Shown here piece by piece: positions 1-8,846 of a DNA stretch of 64,000 bases. Position 1 is the stretch's first letter. The number at the start of each line of letters is the position of its first letter. Source of the DNA: Ancylomarina salipaludis. GTDB taxonomy: Bacteria; Bacteroidota; Bacteroidia; Bacteroidales; Marinifilaceae. A model generated the notes under the pieces. That model was not told the origin of the DNA. It saw nothing but the letters and a program-made list of their open reading frames with translations, and did no database searches. The stretch lies in the NCBI RefSeq assembly GCF_004122035.1, contig NZ_SAXA01000018.1:1-64000 (forward strand), given 5' to 3'. The translations under genes were made by a program, and so were the position numbers.

Positions 1-128
1 GAATCTTTTCTTAGATAAAGAATAGGAATAAGATTTTTATAACTTTGGATAACCGTAGATGGATAAAAAGATGACACTACTATCCAAAAAATACTAATAA
101 TCTGTCAAGCTATTTCAGGAGAAGACAG

Positions 129-270
129 TTCCGTTGTGCAGACAAGTCTTCCGTTGCATAAATGAGGTACTCCGTTGCAGGTTTGTGGCCTCCCGTTGCA
201 CTCGGCAGGTGTTCCGTTGGGGACTAATACCTTTCCGCTGCACAACGGGGATACTAAATTTTGCAACGGA
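129..270. repeat. 21-bp-periodic array of TTCCGTTGCA motifs
   Basis: The CCGTTG core (once CCGCTG) starts at 131, 151, 172, 193, 214 and 235, so the spacing is 20, 21, 21, 21 and 21 bp. A roughly 10-bp conserved part, TTCCGTTGCA, alternates with about 11 bp of unrelated sequence. Two inverted copies (CAACGG at 243 and 264) follow, also 21 bp apart. Twenty-one bp is two helical turns, so all copies lie on one face of the DNA. No protein-coding role is likely. The function is unknown; it may be a protein-binding array or a degenerate repeat family. The first 128 bp of the window show nothing recognisable. Confidence 0.75.
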
Positions 271-303
271 AGCCCTAAAAAGTATAAAAACCAGACATAA
301 AAA

Positions 304-328
304 AAAGAGAAGTGATGGGCTTCTCTTT
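304..328 (-). terminator. Rho-independent terminator of the 250-aa hypothetical gene
   Basis: AAAGAGAAG (304-312) pairs with CTTCTCTTT (320-328) around a 7-nt loop. On the minus strand it is followed by a T-run, and it lies just past the stop of the gene ending at 339. Confidence 0.75.
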
Positions 329-338
329 ATTATTTACA

Positions 339-1091
339 CTAGGCATCTTCATGAGCCTCTTGGGCTTGCTTTCTTTTATAAGCATTAAACTTATCTCTAT
401 TGTATTTGCTGGAATAAGATTTCACATGATCGGGATTTTTACGGAATACAAAACGACCGTAGTTGCGAATTTCATCCACCACCTGCTTTAATAAGGTGTA
501 GGCCTGGTCGCGAATCACTTTGCTTTCGTCGTCTACATACATATGACCGTTAACAGCCGCAAGCAAACCGCTCATTCTATCAGCATCTGCTGCAGCCTTG
601 TCCAATAATGTTGCATCGAAATTGATGGCCTCCAGGAGTTCCAAATTCGCCTTACCCAAAACCGAAAGATTTGCCATATCCTGAATGGCATCAGCCTGAG
701 AATCCCCTTCTTTAATGGCATTCATCTTTCTGATCAGGGCTTCCTTATTGCGAAAGGCGAAGTCCATATTGTCGATTAAATCTTCGCGAAACGCCATAAA
801 AACAGGCCACTCAATCTTCCAGTTTTCCTTAGCATCCTGCCTAACGGTATTTAGCTCTTCCCAATTGCTTTGGGCTGTGCGTAGAGCACCTATACGAGGC
901 AATAATTTATCCAGAAGTTCAGCAGTCATCCCTGCTGTGTTAAGGAAAGCCAAATCGGCTGTTGCACGGGTGTGCAGGTTTTCCGATTCCTGCAAATAAA
1001 TGCCAATGGGCATATCGCACTGCTTAATTTGCTGCTTGGGAACAGCTTTAATCTCTTGCAAGAGATCCAATAAATCTTGTTGATCTGACAT
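339..1091 (-). CDS. Conserved hypothetical protein, 250 aa
   Basis: I do not recognise a family. The protein has no signal peptide or membrane segment and looks mostly helical and cytoplasmic, with many Ala, Leu, Asp and Lys residues. The best-defined stretch is near the C-terminus, with aromatic and basic residues (GRFVFRKNPDHVKSY), followed by a charged tail. It is a single-gene unit: a clear terminator follows the stop and a 313-bp gap precedes the start. Codon use looks like that of neighbouring core genes, so I take it as a real gene. No function is inferred. Confidence 0.8.
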   Translation of the reverse strand: MSDQQDLLDLLQEIKAVPKQQIKQCDMPIGIYLQESENLHTRATADLAFLNTAGMTAELLDKLLPRIGALRTAQSNWEELNTVRQDAKENWKIEWPVFMAFREDLIDNMDFAFRNKEALIRKMNAIKEGDSQADAIQDMANLSVLGKANLELLEAINFDATLLDKAAADADRMSGLLAAVNGHMYVDDESKVIRDQAYTLLKQVVDEIRNYGRFVFRKNPDHVKSYSSKYNRDKFNAYKRKQAQEAHEDA

Positions 1092-1404
1092 GAGTCTGAA
1101 TTTTAAATGTTTATAAAATCTTCAGCACAAATCGTTCATCACATAATTTTTAAAAAAAATGGCGTCATTTTTAACCATCATATTATAAATAACAATCTAA
1201 TTTATATAATTTTTTTGGAGATAAAAAGTAAGTATGAGTTAAATATAAGGATCTTTTGACTTGTCATACTGATAGTTATGGGGCTAGAATTATTTCAAAC
1301 AGAATATTATTGAGACTTTAACAAGGGCAGTTTTAAAAAAGAAAAAGATGTAACTTAGATAACAGAAAGTATTTATCCACACCTATCAATTTGGAGGAAT
1401 TAAA
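1092..1404. other. Divergent intergenic region, no gene seen
   Basis: AT-rich DNA between the minus-strand hypothetical gene and the plus-strand pirin gene. It should hold both promoters, but I see no convincing -33/-7 pair. The pirin start is preceded by TTTGGAGGAATT (about 1391-1402), an unusually good Shine-Dalgarno sequence for this phylum. Confidence 0.5.
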
Positions 1405-2121
1405 ATGAAAACTGTTTTACACAAAGCTAATACCCGGGGGCATGCCAATCATGGCTGGTTAGACGCCCATCATACCTTTAGTTTTGCCGATTATTATCAT
1501 ACCGATCGCATGAACTTTGGCGTATTGCGTGTTTTAAATGATGATCGAATAGCTGCAGGGAAAGGTTTTGGTACGCATCCTCATAGCGATATGGAGATTA
1601 TCACGATTCCGCTTTCCGGGGCATTGCAACACAAGGATAATATGGGGAATTCAACTGTGATTCAAGCGGGTGAAATTCAGGTGATGAGTGCTGGTACAGG
1701 GGTGCTTCATTCTGAATTTAACCCCAATATGGATAAAGAAGTCAATTTGCTTCAGATTTGGGTTTTCCCCAACAAAAAAGGTGTAGAACCCCGATACGAT
1801 CAGATTTCAATTCAAGATATTGAAACTCACAAGGGCTTGAAGCTTATTCTATCGCCCAATGCCGAAGATGCGGGTGTTTGGATTCACCAGAATGCCTGGT
1901 TTCATCTGGGGGAATTTGATAGACAAACAGAGGAAACTTATACCTTTAAGGATGCCGGCAATGGTTTGTATGTTTTTGTAATCGAAGGTGAGGTTTTTAT
2001 TAAAGATTATGAATTGAAGAAGCGTGATGGTCTTGGTATATCTGAAACCAATCATGTTGATCTTAAATTTGGTGCCAACTCAAAGGTCTTGCTCATGGAA
2101 GTGCCAATGTTTGATATTTAA
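1405..2121 (+). CDS. Pirin family protein
   Basis: Bicupin metalloprotein of the pirin family. Members bind Fe(II) or another metal; some have quercetin 2,3-dioxygenase activity or act as redox-sensitive regulators. The N-terminal cupin carries the metal motif HPHSDME near residue 58, with the remaining ligands in GVLHSEFNP near 102-104; both are intact. The length of 238 aa is normal. The start at 1405 is supported by an upstream GGAGG. The gene is monocistronic and followed by the REP-like repeats of the adjacent transposase. The physiological substrate cannot be read from the sequence. Confidence 0.92.
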   Translation: MKTVLHKANTRGHANHGWLDAHHTFSFADYYHTDRMNFGVLRVLNDDRIAAGKGFGTHPHSDMEIITIPLSGALQHKDNMGNSTVIQAGEIQVMSAGTGVLHSEFNPNMDKEVNLLQIWVFPNKKGVEPRYDQISIQDIETHKGLKLILSPNAEDAGVWIHQNAWFHLGEFDRQTEETYTFKDAGNGLYVFVIEGEVFIKDYELKKRDGLGISETNHVDLKFGANSKVLLMEVPMFDI

Positions 2122-2152
2122 ACCTAATTTCTGAGGTTTTTAGCTGAAAACA

Positions 2153-2437
2153 TAGAGCATGACCTGTTACACTTTGAGGGTCTCACTTTTTTGTGATCCC
2201 GAATTTCGGGATCAATGAAAGTTGGCCAATAAATCTAGTCATACCCTGACATTTACGGCTTGCTTATAGTCAGAGCATGACGGTCAATATTTTGAAGGTC
2301 TCACTCCCAGTGAGGCTCTCAATATAAGAAACACAAAGGCAAAACTTTAGTCATACCCTGACATGTGCAGCTTGCCTATAGTCAGAGCATGACCTGTTAC
2401 ACTTTGAGGGTCTCACTTTTTTTGTGAGGCTCTCAAT
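2153..2437. repeat. REP-like repeat cluster upstream of the transposase gene
   Basis: Three related units. A partial one at 2153-2193 contains the GAGCATGACCTG part. Two full ones lie at about 2235-2320 and 2347-2437. Full units start TAGTCATACCCTGACAT, continue through a CTTGC-TATAGTCAGAGCATGAC part, and end in a hairpin made of CTCACT/AGTGAG or CTCAC/GTGAG. Copies of such repeats next to a Y1 transposase are the hallmark of REP/RAYT systems, where the transposase acts on its neighbouring repeats. A related piece follows the gene at 3042-3091. Confidence 0.8.
2195..2213. repeat. 19-bp perfect palindrome inside the REP cluster
   Basis: GATCCCGAA-T-TTCGGGATC. It interrupts the first, partial repeat unit where the other units carry their GTGAG arm. 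It may be an alternative hairpin arm or an inserted small palindrome. Confidence 0.6.
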
Positions 2438-2454
2438 AAAATTTAGATAATATT

Positions 2455-3045
2455 ATGGTGCTTGAAGAAGGATACGTTTATCATATATACAATAAGACTA
2501 ATAATCATATGCCCTTGTTTTATTCAAGGGAAAATTATTTGTTTTTTTTAGATAAATTCAAATATCATATCAGCCCTTTTTGTAGCATTTTAGCATGGTG
2601 TCTGATGCCTACACATTTTCATCTTATGGTTTATGTGAATAAAACGAAGATTGACAATCGCAAGGAAGATTTAAACTCATCAATAGGTAAAATGTTGAGC
2701 AGTTATACCAGATCTATTCAGAAACAACAGAAAATTACGGGCTCCATATTTCAAAACCATACTAAGGCCAAGTGTTTAAATCAAATCGAGAGTCTATCTC
2801 CAAATTATTGGCAAACTGAATTTGGCACACAAATAAATATTGAACAGGACGGGCATAACTATCCGTTGATTTGTTTCAATTACATACATATGAATCCCGT
2901 TGCTGATTGTATGGTTCATTCTCATGAAGATTGGGAATTCTCATCTTATCGAGATTATTTTAATGGACGAAATGGTAAACTCATTGATTACGATAGAGCT
3001 AAAGAAGAACTTGGGGAAATTTTTATAAGTTTGAATAACTTTTAG
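2455..3045 (+). CDS. REP-associated tyrosine transposase (RAYT, Y1/IS200-like)
   Basis: Single-strand-specific HUH (Y1) endonuclease related to IS200/IS605 TnpA. The HUH motif is visible as MPTHFHLMVYV around residues 50-60. A tyrosine-containing helix follows (SSYTRSIQKQQ), then the GSIFQNHTKAKCL segment typical of the group. The C-terminal half has CFNYIHMNPVAD and a terminal SSYRDYFNGRNG block, common in Bacteroidota RAYTs. The length of 196 aa is complete. It is flanked on both sides by its presumed target repeats (2153-2437 and 3042-3091), with no IS ends or partner gene, which fits a domesticated, single-copy REP processor better than a mobile IS. The catalytic Tyr assignment is inference. 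Confidence 0.88.
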   Translation: MVLEEGYVYHIYNKTNNHMPLFYSRENYLFFLDKFKYHISPFCSILAWCLMPTHFHLMVYVNKTKIDNRKEDLNSSIGKMLSSYTRSIQKQQKITGSIFQNHTKAKCLNQIESLSPNYWQTEFGTQINIEQDGHNYPLICFNYIHMNPVADCMVHSHEDWEFSSYRDYFNGRNGKLIDYDRAKEELGEIFISLNNF

Positions 3046-3091
3046 TCAGACCCTGACCTGAGATTTATAGTTTGCTTATAGTAAGTGCATG
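3042..3091. repeat. Downstream REP-like unit (partial, diverged)
   Basis: Begins TTAGTCAGACCCTGACCTG immediately at the transposase stop codon and continues to a GCTTATAGTAAGTGCATG part. It matches the first half of the upstream units in order and spacing, but the hairpin half is missing. The transposase gene is therefore bracketed in direct orientation. Confidence 0.7.
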
Positions 3092-3107
3092 GGGGGCCTA
3101 AAAATAC

Positions 3108-3141
3108 AAAAAGCGGTCATTTCCGTAGAGATGACCGCTTT
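3108..3141 (-). terminator. Terminator of the amidotransferase-like lipoprotein gene
   Basis: AAAAAGCGGTCAT pairs with ATGACCGCTTT across a 10-nt loop. On the minus strand the stem is followed by a T-rich run. It is 25 bp past the stop at 3166. Confidence 0.8.
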
Positions 3142-3165
3142 GTGTTTCTAATTGTTGGCTATTCG

Positions 3166-4323
3166 CTAATTTTTAGATCCCAAAATTTCTTTCAAGGCTT
3201 TTAGGTTCTTTTTCAATTCTGTTTTAGTTTTCTTGTCTTTTTCTGTCATCACAGCTGCTTCCAGGTCAGGAATGGCATCGGTGCGTTCCAATTGAACTAA
3301 TGCCCAGGAAGCTTTCACTCTCACTGCAGCATCCTTATCGCGAAGCATGCCAGGTATCCATTTCTTCGATGACCAGCAAGCCAATTCGATTACTTTTTCA
3401 ATACCCTCCAATTTCTCAGCTCTTGTACCGCTCAATTGCTTATGGTATTGGGTCTGCAAGTCGTTGATATCATCCGTGTAGATAATCTCATTCTTAAAGA
3501 TATCCGGGCGAACCACATTCTCAGGATAAGCAATGAGTTCTTTATTGCAGGTCCAACGAACCATACGAGGCAGCATCCAGCGCATACCTGGTGTGCACTC
3601 AGGGTGTCCCACAAATGAAGCCACTCTGCCTTTACCGACTTCAGCAGCAACTACAAAAGGGCGGTTGTTGGTCATGTTGGCAGGTGTTCCTTCAACGGTA
3701 TGCACATCGCTTAGCATGGTTGCCAGCTCCATAAACTTAGCATTCGATTGGGCAGGAACTAAAACGGGTCCCTCATAATATTGACAAAAAGAGAGTTTTC
3801 TATCCTTCAGCTCCGGAAAGATCTCTTTGCCTTCTTTGGTTAACGAAAATTTTGCTAAACCATGCCCGCGATGATCGTGTTCAATATCAATGGCCTCACA
3901 GCCATTTAAGGCTAAGCTGGGATAATCAGGTGTTTCGGTCATGATGTAAGCACCCGCGCAAATCCCCACAACGGCTTTGCCATTATCTTTCACCATCTTA
4001 ACTAATTTTTCCATACCCGTTTCACCCAGACTTTGGGTTTCGCCACGTCCACTTCCGCCAGGGAATACAATGGCATCAAAACTGTCGAGTTCACCCGACA
4101 TAATTTGAGAGGCACGAACCACTTCCGCTTTTATATTGGGATCGATTCTTAATGCTTCAATCGCATCGGTTATACACCAGGGGCTATCGCCATTTTTATC
4201 GAAAACACCTACGCGGATGATTTCCTTAGTTTGAGTTTGTTTTTTTTCAACTCGCTTGCAAGCACTTAATAGGCAGAAGCTCATGCAGGCAATCAGTAAA
4301 AGATTGATTTTTAGTTTGGTCAT
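3166..4323 (-). CDS. Lipoprotein with class I glutamine-amidotransferase-like (BPL_N) domain and C-terminal HEAT-like segment
   Basis: The N-terminus has a lipoprotein signal ending in a lipobox (LLSAC), so the mature protein is likely lipid-anchored outside the cytoplasmic membrane. Residues about 35-260 form a DJ-1/amidotransferase-like fold: an IVFPGGSGRGE turn, then a GICAGAY nucleophile elbow with the Cys retained. This resembles the N-terminal domain of eukaryotic biotin-protein ligase (BPL_N), but no ligase domain follows. Residues about 300-385 contain a HEAT-like pair (DKDAAVRVKASWALVQLE). The substrate is unknown. It stands upstream of the cobalamin genes on the same strand with a 117-bp gap and its own terminator, so co-function is not implied. 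Confidence 0.8.
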   Translation of the reverse strand: MTKLKINLLLIACMSFCLLSACKRVEKKQTQTKEIIRVGVFDKNGDSPWCITDAIEALRIDPNIKAEVVRASQIMSGELDSFDAIVFPGGSGRGETQSLGETGMEKLVKMVKDNGKAVVGICAGAYIMTETPDYPSLALNGCEAIDIEHDHRGHGLAKFSLTKEGKEIFPELKDRKLSFCQYYEGPVLVPAQSNAKFMELATMLSDVHTVEGTPANMTNNRPFVVAAEVGKGRVASFVGHPECTPGMRWMLPRMVRWTCNKELIAYPENVVRPDIFKNEIIYTDDINDLQTQYHKQLSGTRAEKLEGIEKVIELACWSSKKWIPGMLRDKDAAVRVKASWALVQLERTDAIPDLEAAVMTEKDKKTKTELKKNLKALKEILGSKN

Positions 4324-4440
4324 TTTTGTTTAAGCTTTGTTAGTCGGTTATGTTGTCAGCTGATAAAGATAATAAAAGGATTGAGTTGAGAATCAATTTA
4401 TCTTTATGTTGTATTGGCATACCAAGTTAAAAAGCAGTTT

Positions 4441-4956
4441 TTATTTATTGGGAGATTTTATTTCTACCGGAATTCCGGAAATAACAAGGCTCACACGGTC
4501 AGCTTTAGCAGCAATATACTGGTTGATTCGCCCCTGTAGATCATTGAATCTCATGGCTACTTCATTACCCGGATGGCCACCCAGACCAAGCTCATTACTG
4601 ACAATGATCCAATCACAATCCTGAGAAAGGATTTTGTCTAATTCAGCTTTGGCATCGTTCAAACTTTTATCGTCCTGCTCACCATTATCGAAAAAGATAT
4701 TGGTCAACCACAGGGTGATGCAATCCAGCAGGACCAATCTTCCCGTAAAATTGTGAGAACTAAGAGCTTTTTCTTCCTCAATACTCTCCCATTGCTCACC
4801 ACGTCGGGCCTTATGAGCTTCAATACGAGCACGATGCCCTTCATCCCAAACACGAGATGTTGCCAAATAAATTGGATTGGTAGATTGCTCAAGAGCCAAT
4901 TTTTCAGCGTATTCACTTTTTCCTGATCGCTGACCGCCTGTAATGAAATGAATCAT
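4441..4956 (-). CDS. cobU: Adenosylcobinamide kinase / adenosylcobinamide-phosphate guanylyltransferase
   Basis: Bifunctional enzyme that phosphorylates adenosylcobinamide and then forms adenosyl-GDP-cobinamide in nucleotide-loop assembly of vitamin B12. The P-loop GGQRSGKS lies at residues 7-14. The His guanylylated in the family is H48 in RIEAHKARR. The conserved NELGLGGHPGNEVAMRFNDLQGRIN region is present as two adjoining motifs. The length of 171 aa is standard. It is the last gene of cobD-cbiB-cobU, 67 bp after cbiB. The next enzymes (CobS, CobC, CobT) are not in the window. Confidence 0.95.
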   Translation of the reverse strand: MIHFITGGQRSGKSEYAEKLALEQSTNPIYLATSRVWDEGHRARIEAHKARRGEQWESIEEEKALSSHNFTGRLVLLDCITLWLTNIFFDNGEQDDKSLNDAKAELDKILSQDCDWIIVSNELGLGGHPGNEVAMRFNDLQGRINQYIAAKADRVSLVISGIPVEIKSPNK

Positions 4957-5023
4957 GATGATATACTTGAATTGCTAGTCTATAAAGAGACGCAAATAAT
5001 TTATAATCTTAAAGCTAATCAAT

Positions 5024-5974
5024 CTATTTAATTAACAGATTGATGCTTAAATAAAAACCGATAATCAATATAATTGTCGAAAGACAAACCGCATGATTGA
5101 TATAAGCAATGCGTTTGATCTCCGAATTCTCAATTTTACGATCGATCTCTCCAATATAGGGTTTCTCAACCAGTTTGCCACCATAGTCGTGTGCACCTCC
5201 AAACCGACAGTTTAAAATGCCTGCCAATGCTGATTCGGGATAACCGGCATTGGGACTGGTGTGTGAACGTCCGTAACGGAAAATAAAAACAAAACCCCTG
5301 TAACTCAAGCACACTGCGACCATTAAGAAAGCCGTAATTCGAGCAGGAATAAAGTTTGCCGCATCATCAATACGAGCCGCAACACGCCCAAAGTAGAGGT
5401 ATTTCTCATTCTTATAACCAATCATCGAGTCCAGCGTATTGATCATCTTATAAGCCATCATAGCCGGCAAACCACCTACTGCATAATAAAATAAAGGCGC
5501 CACTACACCATCCGATAGGTTTTCAGATAGGGTTTCGAATACGGCCAGGCGGATTTCTTGTTCACTCAGATGCTTGGTATCGCGTCCTACAATCCACGAT
5601 AGTCGCTGACGTCCGGCATCCAAACCCTTTTCTTCGAGGTGTTTAAAAACTTCGTAACCCTCTTGCAATAAACTGCGATTGGCCAGACCATAAAACACAA
5701 ACACAGAAGTGAATGCAATAAATGCCCACTTTTCCCAGCCTAATAACAGGATGGAAAGAAAATAGAAGGATGAATAGATCAGTAGAATTAAGCCCAAACT
5801 CATAAAAGCACCTTTTAAAATCCGATGTTCTCCATGATTGAGTTTTTCAGTTCCCAGATTGATCATATTGCCAAAGCCCACAATGGGGTGAGGTAAGTTT
5901 CGTGGGTCCCCAAAAATGAGATCCAAAATGTATCCTATAATAAGAGGTAGTATTATGAGTTCGATTTGCTCCAT
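5024..5974 (-). CDS. cbiB: Adenosylcobinamide-phosphate synthase
   Basis: Integral membrane enzyme that attaches (R)-1-amino-2-propanol phosphate to adenosylcobyric acid. It starts with a hydrophobic helix and the family signature LIFGDPRNLPHPIVGFG around residues 19-35. Conserved SWIVGRDTKHL and ETLSENLSDGVVAPLFYY follow, and the protein ends in a hydrophobic helix. The length of 316 aa is normal. Its first 22 bp overlap the 3' end of cobD, indicating translational coupling. It acts directly on the product of the upstream decarboxylase. Confidence 0.95.
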   Translation of the reverse strand: MEQIELIILPLIIGYILDLIFGDPRNLPHPIVGFGNMINLGTEKLNHGEHRILKGAFMSLGLILLIYSSFYFLSILLLGWEKWAFIAFTSVFVFYGLANRSLLQEGYEVFKHLEEKGLDAGRQRLSWIVGRDTKHLSEQEIRLAVFETLSENLSDGVVAPLFYYAVGGLPAMMAYKMINTLDSMIGYKNEKYLYFGRVAARIDDAANFIPARITAFLMVAVCLSYRGFVFIFRYGRSHTSPNAGYPESALAGILNCRFGGAHDYGGKLVEKPYIGEIDRKIENSEIKRIAYINHAVCLSTIILIIGFYLSINLLIK

Positions 5975-6981
5975 TGAGTCAGTGCGTCGATTAAAAGTTG
6001 ATTTTTGTCTTTGGATAAAGTTGCAACACGAATAAACTGATTATTCAGTCCCCGAAAGTTGCTGGCATCACGAATCAGCAGGCCAAATTCAGAAATCAGG
6101 TAATTTTTGAGTTCCGAAGCACTCGATTTCTCTAGTTCGATCAAAAAATAGGACGTTTTTGAAGGCCATATTTTAAGACCGGGAATTTGAGCCAATTTTT
6201 CTACAAATTCCTTTTTGTCTGATTTGTATTGTTTTACAGGAGGCAGAAAAGTCTGTTTCCTTTGCAAAATGTACTTTCCAGCCTCAATTGCTATGGAATT
6301 AACCGTCCAGGGAGGCTTGAAAAATCGGATATTCTGTACCATATCCTTGTTTGAAATCAAATAGCCCAATCTCAGGCCGGGTATGGAGAAATTTTTGGTC
6401 AGTGACTTTACTAAAATCAAATTTGAGTGCTCATCAATCAAATCGATTGCAGATGAAATTGCATCAGTAAAGTCGATATAGGCTTCATCCACCACAAAAG
6501 CGCACTTAGGATTGTTTATAAGAAGAGATTTTAGGAAAGTCTTCTCAACAACACGACCATCCGGATTATTGGGGTTGCATAGCCAAACCAAACCTTCTGT
6601 AAAGAGGGTGGTAGCTTTCAGGTCAGACCAATTATGGTAGTTTAGCTGGTGTTTGTTCACGCTGCATGCATCTTCATACTCAGCAAAAGTGGGGACAATG
6701 ATAGTCGAAGTCTTTGAATGAAAGGCTTGTGCAATCAGATAGAAGGCTTCAGTTGCCCCATTGCTGGCTAAGACCTGATCGGGGCTAATAGTCAAATCCT
6801 GAGCAATTAAATCGCAAAGGCTTTCAGCTGCTGGTTCAGGGTAAGCATGTATTTTATCCCAATTGGCTTGAATAAAGGCCTTTAGGTCTTCAGATTTTCC
6901 ACCATACCAGATATTTGTCGAAAAATTGGCCTTTATAGCTTGTGTATAGAGATAGGCGTCATCGCCATGTCCGTGTAACAT
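5953..6981 (-). CDS. cobD: Threonine-phosphate decarboxylase (CobD-type PLP enzyme)
   Basis: Fold-type I PLP enzyme of the histidinol-phosphate aminotransferase family, here most likely L-threonine-O-3-phosphate decarboxylase, which makes aminopropanol phosphate for the B12 lower loop. The start MLHGHGDD is typical of CobD. Other visible motifs are ASNGATEAFYLIAQ (PLP phosphate binding), NPNNPDG, VVDEAYIDF, and the Schiff-base Lys K196 in SLTKNFSIPGLRLGY. A HisC role is possible from sequence alone, but the overlap with cbiB and linkage to cobU favour CobD. It heads the operon; no B12 riboswitch was recognised upstream. Confidence 0.88.
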   Translation of the reverse strand: MLHGHGDDAYLYTQAIKANFSTNIWYGGKSEDLKAFIQANWDKIHAYPEPAAESLCDLIAQDLTISPDQVLASNGATEAFYLIAQAFHSKTSTIIVPTFAEYEDACSVNKHQLNYHNWSDLKATTLFTEGLVWLCNPNNPDGRVVEKTFLKSLLINNPKCAFVVDEAYIDFTDAISSAIDLIDEHSNLILVKSLTKNFSIPGLRLGYLISNKDMVQNIRFFKPPWTVNSIAIEAGKYILQRKQTFLPPVKQYKSDKKEFVEKLAQIPGLKIWPSKTSYFLIELEKSSASELKNYLISEFGLLIRDASNFRGLNNQFIRVATLSKDKNQLLIDALTQWSKSNS

Positions 6982-7061
6982 ATTGAATATGAGTCGTATT
7001 TATAATAGATTGTCTTGGAAATTAGACAATTCAAATTAAGCGAATAATGCCAATAAAAGCA

Positions 7062-7099
7062 AATAGGTTTACAGTTGTAATTACATCCGTAAACCTATT
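7062..7099 (-). terminator. Terminator of the pyrK-pyrD operon
   Basis: AATAGGTTTAC (7062-7072) and GTAAACCTATT (7089-7099) form an 11-bp stem with a 16-nt loop. A TTTTATT stretch follows on the minus strand. It lies between the pyrD stop and the cobD start. Confidence 0.7.
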
Positions 7100-7173
7100 A
7101 TCTGCTCAATAAAGAATTAATTCTTTATTTAAAACTTTAATTGAAGAAATAAATCTTTAATTGCCAATTCACT

Positions 7174-8088
7174 TTATTTCAGGTTGATAGCGCCAATCAA
7201 ATCATTGATATCACTTACCTGATGACGTATCATATAGTTTTTAATTCCTTCAACCACCTTTACACTTACCTGAGGATCGATAAAGTTGGCTGTACCAATT
7301 TGAATGGCTGTTGCACCTGCCAGAATAAACTCGATAGCATCTTTAGCATTCATGATACCTCCTAAGCCAACTACAGGGATATTAACCGCCTGAGCCACCT
7401 GCCATACCATTCTAAGCGCTACGGGCTTCACACAAGGACCTGAAAGGCCACCCGTTACTGTTGATAAAAGCGGACGACGGGTTTCTGCGTCTATTGCCAT
7501 ACCCAATAAGGTATTGATTAAGGATACCGAATCAGCACCTTGTCCTTCAACAGCTTTCGCAATGGCCGTAATATCAGTCACATTGGGGGATAGCTTCACC
7601 ATTAAATGCTTTTTATACACCTTACGGACCTCACGAACCACCTCTTCAGCCGAAGCACAAGAGGTTCCGAAAGCCATACCACCTTCTTTCACGTTTGGAC
7701 AAGAGATATTAAGCTCGATTCCCGGAATATGTTCCAAATCGTTGATCATTGCAGCCGTTTCTACATAATCCTGAACCATAGAACCTGAAACATTAACCAT
7801 CACATTAGTCTGATAGTCTTTAATTCGTGGGTAAATGTCCTGACAGAAGTTCTCAACACCCTTATTTTGTAGTCCCACAGCATTTAGCATGCCTGAAGGC
7901 GTTTCAGCCATTCTGGGATAAGGATTACCTTCCCGGTGATGTCTTGTGGTTCCTTTTACAATAATGCCTCCTAAATCGCTTAAATCGATAAAATCAGCGA
8001 ATTCTTCACCAAAGCCGAAGGTCCCCGATGCTGTCATGACCGGATTCTTTAAAACCAAATCCTTAAGTTTTACTTCTAAATTTACCAT
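7174..8088 (-). CDS. pyrD: Dihydroorotate dehydrogenase, class 1B catalytic subunit
   Basis: FMN TIM-barrel enzyme oxidising dihydroorotate to orotate in pyrimidine synthesis. Class 1B enzymes pass electrons through PyrK to NAD+. Visible features are [10 protein letters not shown] near residue 20, NAVGLQNKG near 69-77, the active-site motif NISCPNV with Cys130, KLSPNVTDI near 165, and the FMN-phosphate loop VGLGGI...AIQIGTANF near the C-terminus. The length of 304 aa is typical. The pyrK stop overlaps its start by 7 bp, so the two subunits are translationally coupled. Confidence 0.96.
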   Translation of the reverse strand: MVNLEVKLKDLVLKNPVMTASGTFGFGEEFADFIDLSDLGGIIVKGTTRHHREGNPYPRMAETPSGMLNAVGLQNKGVENFCQDIYPRIKDYQTNVMVNVSGSMVQDYVETAAMINDLEHIPGIELNISCPNVKEGGMAFGTSCASAEEVVREVRKVYKKHLMVKLSPNVTDITAIAKAVEGQGADSVSLINTLLGMAIDAETRRPLLSTVTGGLSGPCVKPVALRMVWQVAQAVNIPVVGLGGIMNAKDAIEFILAGATAIQIGTANFIDPQVSVKVVEGIKNYMIRHQVSDINDLIGAINLK

Positions 8089-8846
8089 TTTAAGTCCTTT
8101 ATATTGAAGACAGGGCCTTCAGTACATACACATTTATTACCTTTTTTTGTGTCTGTCACACAGCACAAACAAGCTCCAAAACCACAAGCCATGGTATTCT
8201 CAAGAGAAACCTCACAAGGAATGCCTTTGGACTCAGAATAGGCCGCTACAGCTTTCATCATGGGCTCAGGACCACAAGTAAAGCTGTAATCAAAGCTTTC
8301 GTTTTTCAATACAGAGTGGTGAGTTGGATACCCTTTTTCGCCTTGAGATCCGTCCTCGGTGGTCACCAGAATGCGTCCATAGGGCTTATAGACTTCGAGC
8401 CCAACAGCATCGTAAGAGGAACGAACACCCAAAATAATGGTTACTTCATTTCCAGCTTCATGCAAGTGTTTAGCCAGGTATAATAAGGGAGCAACCCCAC
8501 AGCCACCGCCAATAAGCAGTGTTTTAGAGTTTTTAGGAATGGAATAAGAGTTGCCTAAAGGATAAACAACACTCAGTTTGTCTCCAATTTTAAGCTCACC
8601 TAAAGATTTGGTTCCTTCACCAATGCGTTTAACAAAGAGTTGAATGACATTCCTTTCGTAATCTACATTATGGATGGATAAAGGGCGGCGTAAGAAAACC
8701 GAACTGTTATTGTCAACTCTCACATTGACAAACTGGCCTGGCAGAATCTCAGGCAAAGCTTCGTAGGCTTTGATGTCGAGTATAAAATGCTCACAATTAA
8801 GCTCTTCGTGCTTAACAAGTTCAAAGTCCTGAATTAGTTTCTTCAT
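8082..8846 (-). CDS. pyrK: Dihydroorotate dehydrogenase B electron-transfer subunit
   Basis: FAD and [2Fe-2S] protein linking PyrD to NAD+. An N-terminal ferredoxin-reductase-like FAD domain contains [12 protein letters not shown] near residue 52. The NAD domain has [19 protein letters not shown] near 110. The C-terminal cluster loop has clustered cysteines, [10 protein letters not shown], followed by CVCTEGP. The 254-aa length matches the family. First gene of a two-gene operon. Confidence 0.95.
   Translation of the reverse strand: MKKLIQDFELVKHEELNCEHFILDIKAYEALPEILPGQFVNVRVDNNSSVFLRRPLSIHNVDYERNVIQLFVKRIGEGTKSLGELKIGDKLSVVYPLGNSYSIPKNSKTLLIGGGCGVAPLLYLAKHLHEAGNEVTIILGVRSSYDAVGLEVYKPYGRILVTTEDGSQGEKGYPTHHSVLKNESFDYSFTCGPEPMMKAVAAYSESKGIPCEVSLENTMACGFGACLCCVTDTKKGNKCVCTEGPVFNIKDLKW

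Noticed and set aside
129-270. CRISPR array
   Set aside because: Conserved units are only about 10 bp and spacers 11 bp, the last two copies are inverted, and no cas genes are nearby.
134-388. Open frame of 84 codons on the plus strand with a C-R-x5 repeat pattern
   Set aside because: The repeated residues are just the translation of the 21-bp DNA array, the frame runs through a terminator hairpin and into the opposite-strand gene, and no RBS is present.
6982-7173. Cobalamin riboswitch upstream of cobD
   Set aside because: No B12-box-like sequence is visible; the only clear structure is the pyrD terminator. The region before the TonB-dependent receptor (15586-15933) also lacks one.
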